Assembly (NCBI RefSeq): GCF_035594125.1
Contig: NC_087171.1
Coordinates: 19,394,267 to 19,458,266, forward strand
Direction: 5' to 3'
Origin: Scylla paramamosain
Taxonomy: Eukaryota > Arthropoda > Malacostraca > Decapoda > Portunidae
DNA: 64,000 bases
The number at the start of each line of letters is the position of its first letter. The first letter of the stretch is position 1. A program made the position numbers and the translations under genes. Below are positions 1 through 12,620 of the stretch, one piece after another. The notes under the pieces are model-generated. The model was not told the origin of the DNA. It made no database searches and worked only from the letters and a program-made list of their open reading frames with translations.

Positions 1-95
1 TTTGTGGCGAGAGGACACGAGAGGAGCGGTGTGGGTTGTCTGAGATATTAATTGTTCACTGCCTCCCTTATGAGATAATGACAGGAGTGGATCTT

Positions 96-100
<5 letters not shown>

Positions 101-166
<66 letters not shown>
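101..166. repeat. (CT)n microsatellite, 66 bp
   Basis: Uninterrupted CT dinucleotides. A GA array lies about 130 bp downstream (295-368) in the complementary sense, so the pair could anneal within one strand. Confidence 0.97.
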
Positions 167-170
<4 letters not shown>

Positions 171-291
171 GGGTGTAATTATTTTATAAGACTGGCAATC
201 AACATTTCAAGATAGCACAATCCACTTCATTCTATCCACTCAAGTCCCTTCCTCTCCACACAGCTCTTCCTTGACCATCACCATTGGCCTC

Positions 292-294
<3 letters not shown>

Positions 295-368
<74 letters not shown>
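295..368. repeat. (GA)n microsatellite with one phase slip
   Basis: GA dinucleotides with a GGAG interruption near 327-330 that shifts the repeat phase. It is the complementary partner of the CT array at 101-166. Confidence 0.97.
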
Positions 369-372
<4 letters not shown>

Positions 373-546
373 GGAGTGTAGGCCGTGATAACATTAAAAG
401 CGGATAATTTAACAAGATAAAGTCAAAGGACGAGTCACGTAACGGAGAACACAAAGGAACACAAGGGAAGAACAAATCGCAGCAGATCTATTGGCCCTTA
501 CGAGAACGCAGGGAAAGCGGATGCAAATGAGGACACTTTTCACGGT

Positions 547-760
547 TACAACCACCACCACCACCATCACCACCATTACTATTACTACTACCACTGCTAC
601 CACCATTTCAACCATCCCTACCAGTATCTTTTCCTCCACTACCACCTACAGCACATTCTCTACCACTATTTGTACTACCACCACACCTACCACACCGGGT
701 GAGAGGACAACAACAACAATAACAACAACAATAACAACAACAATATCACAACATAAAAAT
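547..760. repeat. Degenerate ACC/ACT/AAC trinucleotide tract
   Basis: Imperfect ACC and ACT triplets grade into an AAC/AAT run at 708-748. Reading frames here give only Thr-rich (plus strand) or Val/Met-rich (minus strand) low-complexity peptides, so I call no gene. Confidence 0.9.
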
Positions 761-825
761 AACAGATAAGACAAAAGAAACATGAATTTGTAATGAAACA
801 AAAATATTCAGTGTTATTAGGAAAG

Positions 826-829
<4 letters not shown>

Positions 830-902
<73 letters not shown>
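830..902. repeat. (CT)n microsatellite with one interruption
   Basis: CT dinucleotides with a TCTTCT phase slip near 862-865. Confidence 0.97.
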
Positions 903-906
<4 letters not shown>

Positions 907-1493
907 CCTCTTTTACGGCTGACTTACGAGGTGTTATTTCCTCCCCAATAAAACTCTCTTGGCGACGCCCCTTTCCTTCTTTCCTTTCCCGCCCAACCAG
1001 TACCCCTCATATCCCTCTCGTGCATGCCTCTCCTCAACGCACTGATACACCTCTTCGCGCCGCTCCTGGCTAAAAGCGCTAGGTATTTAGGTTTACGGGG
1101 AATTTCCACTGAGGGAGAGGATGATTTACGTGTTGTCATAAGTGTAACCCGGCAACAGGATAGTAGTGTTAGGGTGTTTACGTGAGGAGGTGCGTCGTTG
1201 AGTGTTGCGCCAAAGTGTGGTGAAGTAATGTGTTTACTTCGTGATGGTGTTACACTTCTACACTACTTCATAATTACTCAACTTTTAGACTTTTTTTTTT
1301 TTTAAGGTAAAGTTTCTTAAATACATAGTTTTGTACTTTTAGAAAGGGACGAGATTAACTTTCCATTGTCTTTTATTTATTTATTATTTATTTATTTTAT
1401 TTTATTTTATTTTTTTGTGTGTAGGCATGCGATAATCTTTACAATGTTCAAAATGTTTAAAAAAAAAAAACTATAGCAGTAACAGGGTCATCG

Positions 1494-1495
<2 letters not shown>
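903..1495. other. Unique sequence, no gene seen
   Basis: Contains T and A homopolymer runs (about 1292-1303 and 1459-1470) and a TTTA/TTATT-rich stretch at 1373-1412. The minus-strand frame at 924-1139 has no recognisable domain or flanking splice signal. Confidence 0.5.

Positions 1496-1583
<88 letters not shown>
1496..1583. repeat. (GT)n microsatellite, about 88 bp
   Basis: Perfect GT repeat running directly into an A/G-rich stretch, so the junction joins a GT array to a polypurine tract. Confidence 0.97.
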
Positions 1584-1585
<2 letters not shown>

Positions 1586-1745
1586 CAAGAAAAGAACAAG
1601 AACAAAAAGAAAATAAGAACACGAAAAGAAAAAAAGAGCAAGAATGGGAACAAGAAAAGAACAAGGAGGAGGAGGAGAAGGAGGAGAAGGAGAAGGAGGA
1701 GGAGGAGCAGGAGGAGGAGAAGGAGGGAGAAGGAGGAAGAGGAAG
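1584..1745. repeat. Polypurine AAG/GGA tract
   Basis: About 160 bp in which the plus strand is nearly all A and G: AAGAA-type units first, then GGAGGA and GGAGAA units. Lys/Glu/Gly-rich translations across it are low-complexity artefacts. Confidence 0.9.
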
Positions 1746-1749
1746 TTGA

Positions 1750-1994
1750 CCATGTTATTGAGGATTCAGTCTAGAGTGGTCTGGCTTCACGATGGGACAA
1801 CCAAGGGCTTTGATAGACTCCTCACAGACCCTTTAGGCCAAACTGACGGAGGGTCCCATTCATTAGCTGCTCGATGGCAAAGTTACTCTGAATCCTGTCG
1901 GCCGGAATGTGTATCAAGTGACGAAGTGCAGCGGGCGTTTGCGGAGGCGTGTATTAAAGACAAAGATCGTATTCTCAAACGTTTAGTCCCCTGA
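1750..1994 (+). CDS. Weak candidate coding stretch, unidentified
   Basis: After the polypurine tract the frame that ends in TGA at 1992-1994 stays open for about 80 codons of normal complexity. It has charged segments such as SSDEVQRAFAEA and ends KDKDRILKRLVP. The frame also runs into the upstream purine tract, so a start cannot be placed, and no acceptor is convincing. A chance open frame is quite possible. No family is recognised. Confidence 0.15.
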
Positions 1995-1995
1995 T

Positions 1996-2430
1996 CTTAA
2001 CTTACTTTCAACAACCAATAGTGAACTGCATCTTCAGTCTTTTCAGCCTTTGTTAATGCCCTTGGCCGCGGCATCTCTTACATAAGGAAATAATGGAATT
2101 TTAAAGGGTGTTTCCAAGATCCTACTGCTATTTTAACGAGGATCCTATACCATCTACAGCATCAATGGGGTAATAACACGTATGAGAAACAGATTACTCG
2201 TCTCTGTGGCCTCTGAAGACAAGCGTTAAAGTATTTTTGGAGTTAATCATCAATAATTGAATTTCTCTCGGCACAGCTTCGGTCATGCGGCGCTTTCTTC
2301 CTATTATTTAAACTAAAGGATGTGGTCTGCATAGTGTATGGGTGCAGTTTCTTACGGCAAGGCAATGCTGTGCTCTATATTTGCACATTTTGCTGGTAGG
2401 TAGGGAGTGAGAAAGGATTTGCCGACTGAT
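1996..2430. other. Unique AT-rich sequence, no gene seen
   Basis: No open frame longer than about 50 codons, no tandem repeat and no recognisable dispersed repeat. Confidence 0.5.
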
Positions 2431-2434
2431 TCTA

Positions 2435-2438
<4 letters not shown>

Positions 2439-2477
<39 letters not shown>

Positions 2478-2520
2478 GCGCTATATATTACTACCATCCT
2501 ACACACACACACCCACGCAC
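2439..2520. repeat. Left arm of a perfect inverted repeat
   Basis: A 36-bp CT run (2439-2474) followed by 46 bp of unique and AC-rich sequence (2475-2520). The 46 bp is the exact reverse complement of 2585-2630, and the CT run pairs with the GA run beginning at 2631. The arms are at least 82 bp with no mismatch that I can find, and the loop is 64 bp. Confidence 0.95.
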
Positions 2521-2584
2521 TCTCTCTCTCTCTCTCTCTATCTCACCCGTAACTAATAGATTAAATTTACTACAATATGTGTGT

Positions 2585-2746
<162 letters not shown>

Positions 2747-2853
2747 ACTACTGTACTTTAATCCCATCTCCTTTCCCAATACCTACATCTGCCTAAATGA
2801 AAACCAATATCGGAGGAAATGAGATGAATGGAAGGCTTACAAATTACCAACCA

Positions 2854-2872
2854 ACACACACACACACATACA

Positions 2873-2911
<39 letters not shown>
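2854..2911. repeat. (CA)n microsatellite, slightly interrupted
   Basis: CA repeat with an ATACAG interruption near 2869-2874. Confidence 0.95.
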
Positions 2912-2916
<5 letters not shown>

Positions 2917-3059
2917 AGTCAACAGCAGTTCGTTATTTCCTGCACCCCCTCCGCTATCTGAACACATGGTCAAATTCTGCACGCAATTAAAGCAAAAACA
3001 ATTATTACTTTACCAGAATCTGCGCTAAGATGTTCAAGGCAGGAAATGCAAGTCTGGCC

Positions 3060-3255
3060 TCCCGGGATTTCATCGCCGGAAACGTGGAATGCTAAAAGAA
3101 ACCTGGTATACTAAATTGTGGCGGTACTGGAATTTGCCAAGCCGGAAGCAGTATGCTGAAACACGAATTTGCGAAGTTGTACTGCATAATTTGTACAGGA
3201 ACAATGATGTCCTTGGGTTCTTGATGAAAATAAAGCACTGCCAGAGACTCAAGTA
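3060..3255 (+). pseudogene. Speculative fragment resembling mitochondrial ribosomal protein S21
   Basis: The frame starting at ATG 3090 and ending in TAG at 3253-3255 reads ...WRYWNLPSRKQYAETR... then ...LGFLMKIKH.... The order RY..P.RK....E and, about 30 residues later, FLMK resembles the C-terminal half of bS21m-type proteins. In another frame just upstream the residues GNVE appear, as they do in that family. The match is short, needs a frame change and a deletion, and lacks the usual C-terminal DPW/DPF motif. It may be coincidence. Confidence 0.13.
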
Positions 3256-3872
<617 letters not shown>

Positions 3873-4165
3873 AAGGCGAAAATAAGCTTTTTTTTATTTA
3901 ATTATTATTGACGAGGCACAAAGCAGCTTCCTAAATCTTTGGAAGGCACTGAAAGAATGGCACAATAAAAGAGAGGGCAGCGTATAAACGAATTCATCAA
4001 AACATTTTTTCCTCCACCTGACACTCACGAACGCAAACATGGCACTGAAGACGACGACAAAAATAACCTGAACTTTCTTTCACAGCGATACATTTTATTC
4101 ACTGATAGTTTCGAAATAAAAGCAACAGATGTCTTATTGCTGTTATTTGGATTATCTTTTATTTC

Positions 4166-4200
4166 CACACACACACACACACATACACACACACACACAC
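4166..4200. repeat. (CA)n microsatellite
   Basis: Short CA repeat with one T substitution (ACATAC). Confidence 0.9.
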
Positions 4201-4469
4201 CATGGCGGGTACCTGACACGACGCCTTTCCAGCTCGTTTGTCTCCAGTCGTTTGAAGACGAGAATAAACACCATCCAGCAGGGCGTTCCAATCCCCGGAG
4301 GAGGTAATCCACACCCACAGCTCCTTCACGACGCCCATTCTTCTCCACCTCTCGGAACTCGGCACGGAGACAGCACGGGAGAGAGAGGAAGAGAGGAAGA
4401 GGAGAGAACAACTGTGGAACGAAGAGAAGGAACGAAGAGGACGAGGAAAAGAAAGGTGGGATGTGTATA

Positions 4470-4478
<9 letters not shown>

Positions 4479-4552
<74 letters not shown>
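4479..4552. repeat. (GT)n microsatellite
   Basis: Preceded by GTGTATAT variants at 4461-4478, then a perfect GT run. Confidence 0.96.
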
Positions 4553-4554
<2 letters not shown>

Positions 4555-4738
4555 AAAGCTCCAAGCTACGCGACTTTCTGTTTGTTTGCTGACTTACAAG
4601 CGACGTAATTTAGTTTAAGAGTAATGGCGGCGGAGGAGCAGCGAGGTGTTGTGAGGGAGATGCTGCTCCCAGAGTGGCTGGCGAGAGTCCGCTTTCTGAT
4701 GTGTGACTGGTTGGGTGATGTGTGATGCGATGTGATGA

Positions 4739-4798
4739 CAGACACAGATAGACAGACGGATGGATGGACGGATGGATGGATGAGAGGATGGTTGGATA
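4739..4798. repeat. Imperfect GACA/GGAT tetranucleotide tract
   Basis: GACAGACAGATA-like units grade into GGATGGAC/GGATGGAT units. Confidence 0.85.
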
Positions 4799-4799
4799 A

Positions 4800-5805
<1,006 letters not shown>

Positions 5806-6258
5806 AAAAAAAAATCCAGAGTTAATGGCCTTGCAGATACTAATTACTTGCTAATTACTAAGCCCCTATTGAACTTTTGGATCCCGTCCTGATACCTGAG
5901 CCTAATAAAAGTGTGAATAGTTCCGCGTGTCTGGTTCCCTTTCCTGTTACATCTTTTCTCTTATATATTTTTTTTCTATTTCTTTTTCTTTCCCTTGACT
6001 TCCCTTCTCGTTCACTTATTCTCCATTCAGCCAAGACAAACCGTTTCCTTCTCCGAGCTGTGTAGGGAAGAAAATCAATAACGAGAATTAAATGGAAGTG
6101 AGTGTTCAGTGTCTTTCCCTAGATTGATAACGCTGTTCATCTGTGAATGGCAAGGCGGTATGACAAAGCTGCACCTCGAGACAGACAACTGATAAGCTTT
6201 TCCAACACCATCTTTACAAATATATAAGTACTGTTTGCCTCTTTATCTCTTTATCAGC

Positions 6259-6364
6259 GATTTATGGATGGGGATGTCGAGTGAGTGGATGTAAGGAGCA
6301 ATGTTTTATACAGGAGCTGCCGCGTGTAACCCTGGTGGCTTCTTGCAGCTTCCTTTGCTTTACT
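6259..6364 (+). repeat. Dispersed repeat, copy 1 of 2 (decapod-type)
   Basis: Aligns over about 105 bp with 62426-62528 in the same orientation. Shared blocks include GGATGGGGATG, GTTTTAT.CAG, GAG.TGCC.CGT and GGCTTCTTGCAGCTTCC. I recall the phrase around GGCTTCTTGCAGCTTCC from many decapod introns, so a SINE or non-autonomous element is likely. Confidence 0.75.
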
Positions 6365-7445
6365 GAATCATTATCATGACCATCGCTATGATTATCTATA
6401 TATTATCACAAAATGGCAGTAACTTCAACAACGTAACACTATCCCGTTACACTTTTCACAACAACCGATATTATACAGGCCATTCGTTTTCTTTTAGCAA
6501 AGCAAACAATCGTCAACTTCCTACAATTATTCTTATCTCTAACACCACCCACGCCTTCCCTTCTATCATCAGTCTGCCACCACTCTTATCACTATTAGCA
6601 CCGCCATTCATGTCACCATGGTTTCCACCACAAACAACTCCCCACGTGCCCTCACCACCCACCGTCTTCACCAGGGACACACATTTATCGCTCGCTAAGC
6701 AAAGAAAAGAAGTTAAAGACGACGGAAAGGAAAGGGATAGTCGTGGAATTGCAAGAAGAAAACGCGCACACACACACACACACACACAATTCTAGACTTG
6801 CTGATTGTGTCTGGCAGTGCAACATTCACGGACACTTGCATGACAGCTCATTCTTTCGTTGTTACATTAGTTTGTGGTACTGGTAAACATGATGTATCCA
6901 TATTGATGAGCATCGTGTACCTGCGGCTTCTGGTTCTCGTACTGAAGGAATTAAGGGATATGTGGATATCTGCCCTCATTAATGTGAAATTGTAGTCTCC
7001 ACTGAAACTCTACAGTACAACTACATCACGACAGGTGCCTATTTAAGATATCTTTAAACCTGCTCACTATCACTGATGGTGTTTTAAAGTGCCTGGAATC
7101 CTGTTGAAGGTCAGTGGTAGTCTTGAAAAATGTAATGCTAATGAATGCCACTCATTTTTTTGTTTTTCTTAATGAAACTGTGTTGTTTTACTAATTTCCT
7201 TTGTGAAGTTTTACACCAAATGTGGGAAACCTCCGGCCTGCTCATTACGTGTATCGCTGCGGAACCTTCCTCGCGGCGCGCCAAACTGTGTGATAATCTG
7301 AATTTTCATCCGCAGGTCAGATACAAGAATAAGCAGGCTGGCCGTTTATAAAACTGATGTAACGGATTTCACATGTTGTACTTTTCTTTATAATTCTGTA
7401 TTGACACCTGAGCCCTTGCTTACAAACCAATTATTTTTCTTTCAG
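6365..7445. other. Unique AT-rich sequence, short CA array only
   Basis: A CA run lies at 6769-6789. The overlapping frames at 6376-6795 (plus) and 6513-6785 (minus) run into it and look spurious. Nothing else is recognised. Confidence 0.5.
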
Positions 7446-7740
7446 CAAACAAGAGAAATTTTCCACCGCCTGCCTCACCGAGTCAAATAGTGGACCGTTC
7501 GCGGCAGCCACACACAGCGGACGCCTATTTGTTACCCTCTTAATAAAGGGACGCAGAAGGAGCACGGACTCTCACGGCGGTAAATCAAGACCACCAAGGC
7601 AGACACTCGCTAACGTTTCTCGTCAAGCAATCTTCCCACGGCCAATTTCAAGCCCGTCTCCTTTCATGCTACTGTCCAACACCACGGAGCTGCTGCAAGG
7701 CGCCCTGCCACCCTTCCCCGTTGTCGTGCACCTGTGTTGA
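7446..7740 (+). CDS. Candidate exon, unidentified
   Basis: A strong 3' splice-site shape (TTATTTTTCTTTCAG, ending 7445) precedes a frame that stays open for about 98 codons to TGA at 7738-7740. There is no ATG until its last third, so it would be an internal or terminal exon entered in phase 2. The peptide is rich in R, S, P and T and resembles nothing I know. In roughly 50 percent GC DNA a frame this long can arise by chance a few times in 64 kb, so support is modest. Confidence 0.2.
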
Positions 7741-9283
7741 TGTTGCACTAGATCATGTTGTTGAGGAACAATGGTCAGAAACACACATCAGGGCCAAGTC
7801 GCTGCCTGTTACACAACTTCTAGTGCACAGATCTTCAAGTTGCAGGCCGCTGTTGCTTTATTACCATCATCATATGAAAGACTACGCATAAGGAAAACTA
7901 TTTCTCTCACCTTCTGACGCAATTCTCAGTTTTATATTTTTTCAAAGGGAGGCTCAGTCCTGCTACTCTCCCGCTGTAAATTATCGACAGTGTTTCGTCT
8001 ACTCCACTGAAATTCCTTACACAGAAAACCCAATGAACATAATAAAATTTCCGAAAATCTCACTTGCCACGCACACACCGTCTCCTTCACAATGATTCAT
8101 GATTCTCTGAAGGAATTTGTTGACTAAAGGCACACGTCTTTATATTATTAGTTACCGTTTTCCTGTTGCATCCATAAAGCAAGACAAAAAGCATGAACGG
8201 ATGGATATCAGTCTGTCTATCTACAGAGGTCAGCAACGCCGTGTGCTTGTACTGGTGAGGCCTACAACACACGCCATTCTGACATAATATCCACGAGTGT
8301 CCAGGAGTCACACGGACATAAGCGTATCTCGTATTTCTTATTCTAATTCGTGGGTCAGCCGACTTCATTATATTGCTCTTCATGACTGAAATTACATAAC
8401 TGTCAGGTACGAACTTGCATTCCCTTATCTGCGTACTAGGATTTCATGGCACTGCGCTCCCTATTCTTGTGCATTGTTCAACTATGTCTGCTCCCATGCT
8501 ATTGTTTCGTAAAATACAAATACCCTGGAATTCAGCAAACCCTGAAATTCATGTCCCAACACTGATGACTGGAACGCTCCAAATTTATTATGTAAATTGT
8601 TGTTATCATACGTAAAAACATCAGCAATGTCTTACATCTTTTATGTTCCCACGAATCAAAACAAAATATTTTCTTTCTACCTTGCCCATTCGTATTGAAC
8701 ATAAAGTAAATCGGACCCGTTTTTTCCCTGGCCCGGCACCCAAAAATGAAATAAAAAAAAATATACATAAGATAATTCTAGGCTATGCATTGCTATTCTT
8801 CTCTCCGCAAAAAAAAAAAAAAAAAATGAACTGGCACCGAAAACTTTAATTAAAAAACTCTACATTGGATAATTCAAGTCTATCCTCTCCCTCTCCTCCG
8901 CCCTCTGATTCAATTATGCCAGATATCCGAGTCCTTCACAATGACGTTTCCTCTCCCTCTCTGGCCTCGATCCCCAGAAGACTTGTGATCCTGATGGAGT
9001 CTTGTGAACTATATCCTTTCCCTTGTACCTTCATCTCAAATTTTCCTTCCTTCCAATCTACCGGCATATCAGGTTAAGGAGGAATGATTTATAGTGCGGT
9101 GGGGGACAGAATGCACAACACCATGAAATGATTTGTTCCCCCGGAGAGAGGGACGGTAATGAGATGATGAGGAGGGTGTGGTGCAAAAAGGTGCAAAAAA
9201 CACACTGGGGAGTACGCCGCTAATACAATGGAAATAAGAAGAAAAGATTAACTCATATACACGCGCGCGAGGCTAAAATTCAC

Positions 9284-9286
<3 letters not shown>
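7741..9286. other. Unique sequence, no gene seen
   Basis: Contains an 18-base A run (8809-8826). Minus-strand 8887-9070 has a short open frame containing DMPVDWKEGKFEMKVQGKG with a stop just upstream, too short to call. Confidence 0.45.

Positions 9287-9373
<87 letters not shown>
9287..9373. repeat. (GA)n microsatellite with one AA slip
   Basis: GA dinucleotides interrupted once near 9351. Confidence 0.96.
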
Positions 9374-9374
<1 letters not shown>

Positions 9375-10546
9375 TTAGTGGTAGCATCGAGGTCTAGAGG
9401 ACAGAACGGATCTCTGGAGAGGCTTCACTCAAAAAAAAAAAAGACAAAATGAGGGCAGACCATCTAAATAAAGAAGAAATAAATAAATAAAATAAATAAA
9501 TAAATAAAGGAACGAGCGTCTAATCTTCCTAAAACACAAAAAGATTGCATTAGAAATCCCAAGAACATTAGAAAAATAGTTTTAATATCAACGGTTGCCG
9601 TCTTGTAATTGCTGCCAAGAAATGCTGCGTCCCTTTACACTCCAAATACCAAGCGATCATAAGGCTATAGTGTTTGCTTAGGTCAGGGGTGCCACGCTCC
9701 CTGGAGATCCGGGACCTGGGGAGTTGTCCGGGGGAGTTCCAGGCCGCAATCAACACTTTAATGTTCTTACACCTGATTACCGTAAAACCTCAAACAACTG
9801 GTAATTAGATGGGAGGGAAAGGTTGCCAGATTTTTTTTTTCTCTCTTTTTTTGGGTGGTTGAAAGCTGGTAAGTGAGTACTATTCTTACGTGCCGTTCTA
9901 TGTTCCATGTACTCGGGAAGAGATGCGGACCAAGAGTGTATAAACTGATTTACTATTGCAATAAAATGACGACTCTCCAAAATGTATATTTATTACATGA
10001 TATTATCATTGAACAGAATCGAACTGATAGTAACGAACGCCTTTGAGCTTATTAATGAGAAGTCCAGCCTGATAAAGCACATGAAAAAGACGAACAAGAT
10101 AATCTAAAACATTTAATTAAAAAAATCTTAAAGTTGGCATCATGGGGACTGTTTCATTTCTTTTTTCTTATTCTGGTTGGCAAATACTCTATGGACCGAG
10201 AGTGGTGCGGAAAAGTGAGGAGGCAAAGGGATGACCACAATATACCCCAGTGGAAGTCATGGAGTTATAAATGAACAAACGCCCCGCTGGATTTAAACGT
10301 TCCCAGACCCTCCCTAGCACATCATTTACTTACTACTCGCCAGAACAACAGTGGTTACAGTTTTCTCCCTCTTTTCACTTCATCTAAAGGGAAAAAGGTT
10401 AATGTATTCGAACAAGCATACTGATGACAAAATTTTGCTAGAGCCGTGGCATACTTTTAAAATGTATATTATATATTATTTGTTGAATTTTCTCTTTGTA
10501 ATTCCCGATGAACAATATATTTTGATGACCCGACAAGGCAAGTAAA

Positions 10547-10549
<3 letters not shown>
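9374..10549. other. Unique AT-rich sequence, no gene seen
   Basis: An AAAT-rich stretch lies at 9474-9507. Remaining open frames are short, AT-rich and lack splice support. Confidence 0.5.

Positions 10550-10641
<92 letters not shown>
10550..10641. repeat. (GA)n microsatellite, 92 bp
   Basis: Perfect GA repeat. Confidence 0.97.
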
Positions 10642-10643
<2 letters not shown>

Positions 10644-10734
10644 AAATTTTAGTTACCTTCAAGGTGTTGTGTTAACCTGCATTCGAGTTTGTTGGATATA
10701 TTTTCCTGTTGTCTTTTTGCAGTCGTTTATTTAT

Positions 10735-10956
10735 TTACTTTTCATTGTTAGTGCAGTCATCGGTGTCGTTTAAACTTTCTCTGACATATTTTAGTGCTTT
10801 TAATTTAAGAATAAGCACAACAACGCTGTCATCAACGAAAAGAACACTTGCGTCACGCTCCACACTCCTTGCCGGCACGAGGGAAGCGTCTTTCAACCCA
10901 TGAGCATCAAGACGAATCAAATAACAGAGACATGGCAACAGAAAAATAAAATAACA
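10735..10956 (-). CDS. Candidate terminal exon, unidentified
   Basis: On the minus strand an acceptor-like TTTGCTTTTCCAG ends just before 10956. The frame is then open in phase 0 for 73 codons to TAA at 10735-10737. The translation starts hydrophobic (CYFIFLLPCLCYLI) and becomes acidic and basic (SVERDASVLFVDDSVVVL, then RESLNDTDDCTNNEK). There is no ATG at the hydrophobic start, so a signal peptide cannot be claimed. No family is recognised. Confidence 0.2.
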   Translation of the reverse strand, partial: CYFIFLLPCLCYLIRLDAHGLKDASLVPARSVERDASVLFVDDSVVVLILKLKALKYVRESLNDTDDCTNNEK

Positions 10957-11050
10957 CTGGAAAAGCAAATATTACATTCCTCGGACCCCTTTAGTATATT
11001 AAAGTTCTATTGCATTCGTATGGCGCACCCAACAGCTACTTTTTTCTCTC

Positions 11051-11115
11051 CAAGTCTCGCCTTTATGACCCTCAGGGAACGCAGACATGAGTTCTGAAAT
11101 ATAATAACAATAGCA
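11051..11115 (+). repeat. Direct repeat, copy 1
   Basis: About 65 bp that aligns with 11208-11272 at roughly 80 percent identity. Shared blocks include GTCGCCTT, ATGA.TTCTGAAATATAAT and AACA.TA. The copies are 157 bp apart, centre to centre. Confidence 0.85.
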
Positions 11116-11207
11116 AGAAAACCTAAAAAAAAGAAAAAGCAATAATAATAAGGCAGATTCCTTAAAATTCCCGAGGCAAGTGGACTCAAGCAACAATTTT
11201 TATCCTT

Positions 11208-11272
11208 TAGAGTCGCCTTATTGACCTTCAGGAGCGCAGGGCCATGAATTCTGAAATATAATAACAGTAACA
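11208..11272 (+). repeat. Direct repeat, copy 2
   Basis: Second copy of the 11051-11115 block. It shares TTCTGAAATATAATAACA exactly, and upstream parts differ by small substitutions and indels. Confidence 0.85.
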
Positions 11273-11447
11273 ATAATCTGTAAACTTGCTACGTAACTTG
11301 GCACACCCGGGATAGCGCGGAGGGGGAGGGGAAGACCACACTCATCACCTGGGAGGTCTCAGTGGCGCTGGGATAACTCCCAGAAACTTGTAGATACGTG
11401 GAGCATCTCTCATGCCTCTTTCATCACTGAGTTGTAATGATAAAACC

Positions 11448-11450
<3 letters not shown>

Positions 11451-11518
<68 letters not shown>
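11451..11518. repeat. (CT)n microsatellite, 68 bp
   Basis: Perfect CT repeat. Confidence 0.97.
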
Positions 11519-11521
<3 letters not shown>

Positions 11522-11639
11522 ACATGACTCCGCTCCTATCGCACACTGAGTTATCTGACATTCACATCAGTGGGGTTTCTCTCGCCTGAATGCCAATGGT
11601 ATAAGGACACGCGTCTCGAAGATTATCCTTCTGTGAATA

Positions 11640-12620
11640 GCAACGAAGGATAAGGAAGGAAGAGGAGGAGGAAGCGGAGGAAGAGGATCACAATGGGTGG
11701 GACAAATGGCTAGAAAACATAAAGATGAAGATGTAGTGTGGTCTGTGGGAAGAGTAAATACTGGAATGAACAGTAACAATGAGTCAGGAATAAGTAGCAT
11801 TTTTCAGTTACCGTGTGCCAAAAGAAAAAAAAAAAAATAAAAATTCCTGAAGGCGATGTGCAAGATGAGGATGGAATGAGTTTTCGACGCGTCTTCCTGG
11901 GCGTGGATTCTCGTGGTCACGCTTGAATGATGATTGGTGCAGGGCGAGGAAGAGGGGAGAGGGCAAACGCGGTAGATAGAGTAACAGAATGGGAGAGGGA
12001 AGGATACTCAGACACAGGGAAGAACTGAGGGTGAGGAAAGGAGATGGTGTGTGAGGATTAGGAGAAGGGTGAGATGGGAGGCGAACCGAGGAGGAGGTGA
12101 GGAGGGAAAGATAGGCAGAGGAAAGAGGTAATGGATTGAGTGGAAAGGGGCAATGAGTGTTAAAGGGAGAGGAGACGAGCGAGGGTAAGGGAAGATGAAT
12201 AATGAAGAGGGAGAGTTGTAAATTAGGCATGATATGAAAATATTCCTGAGAGGACAAGAGAATGAAGAGGAGGAGAAAAGTTTCTTGGATAAATTATAAC
12301 ATGCTCGAGGGCTTACTATTAATTTCTGAGAGGGAAAAAAAAAAAAAAAACGAAAATGAGGGAAGAAGACGAAAAAAAAAAAAAAAAAAAAAAAAAGCTG
12401 AGCACGTCATGTAAGGTACGGAAGATAAGCAAAGAAGGATGAACTGATGTTGGACGAGAGTGATGCTTATGGGGAAAATGTAAGCATGATGGAGGGTGAT
12501 GGGTAACATGATAGATGGCTGACTGATGGAGGGAACGAGAGAAGGGGAGGAGGAGAGAGGAGAGATGGAGGGAGGGATGGAGGAAAGAGGGAAGAAGAAG
12601 CTCAAGGCGTACAAAAAGAG
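11640..12620 (+). repeat. Long purine-rich strand, about 1 kb
   Basis: The plus strand is strongly A/G-biased, with many GGAGGA, GGGAGAGG and AAGAGG units and two long A runs (12336-12351 and 12373-12396). The minus-strand frames (11567-11800, 11808-12257 and 12294-12627) translate to Ser/Pro/Leu/Phe-rich peptides expected from a pyrimidine tract, so I do not call them genes. Confidence 0.8.
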
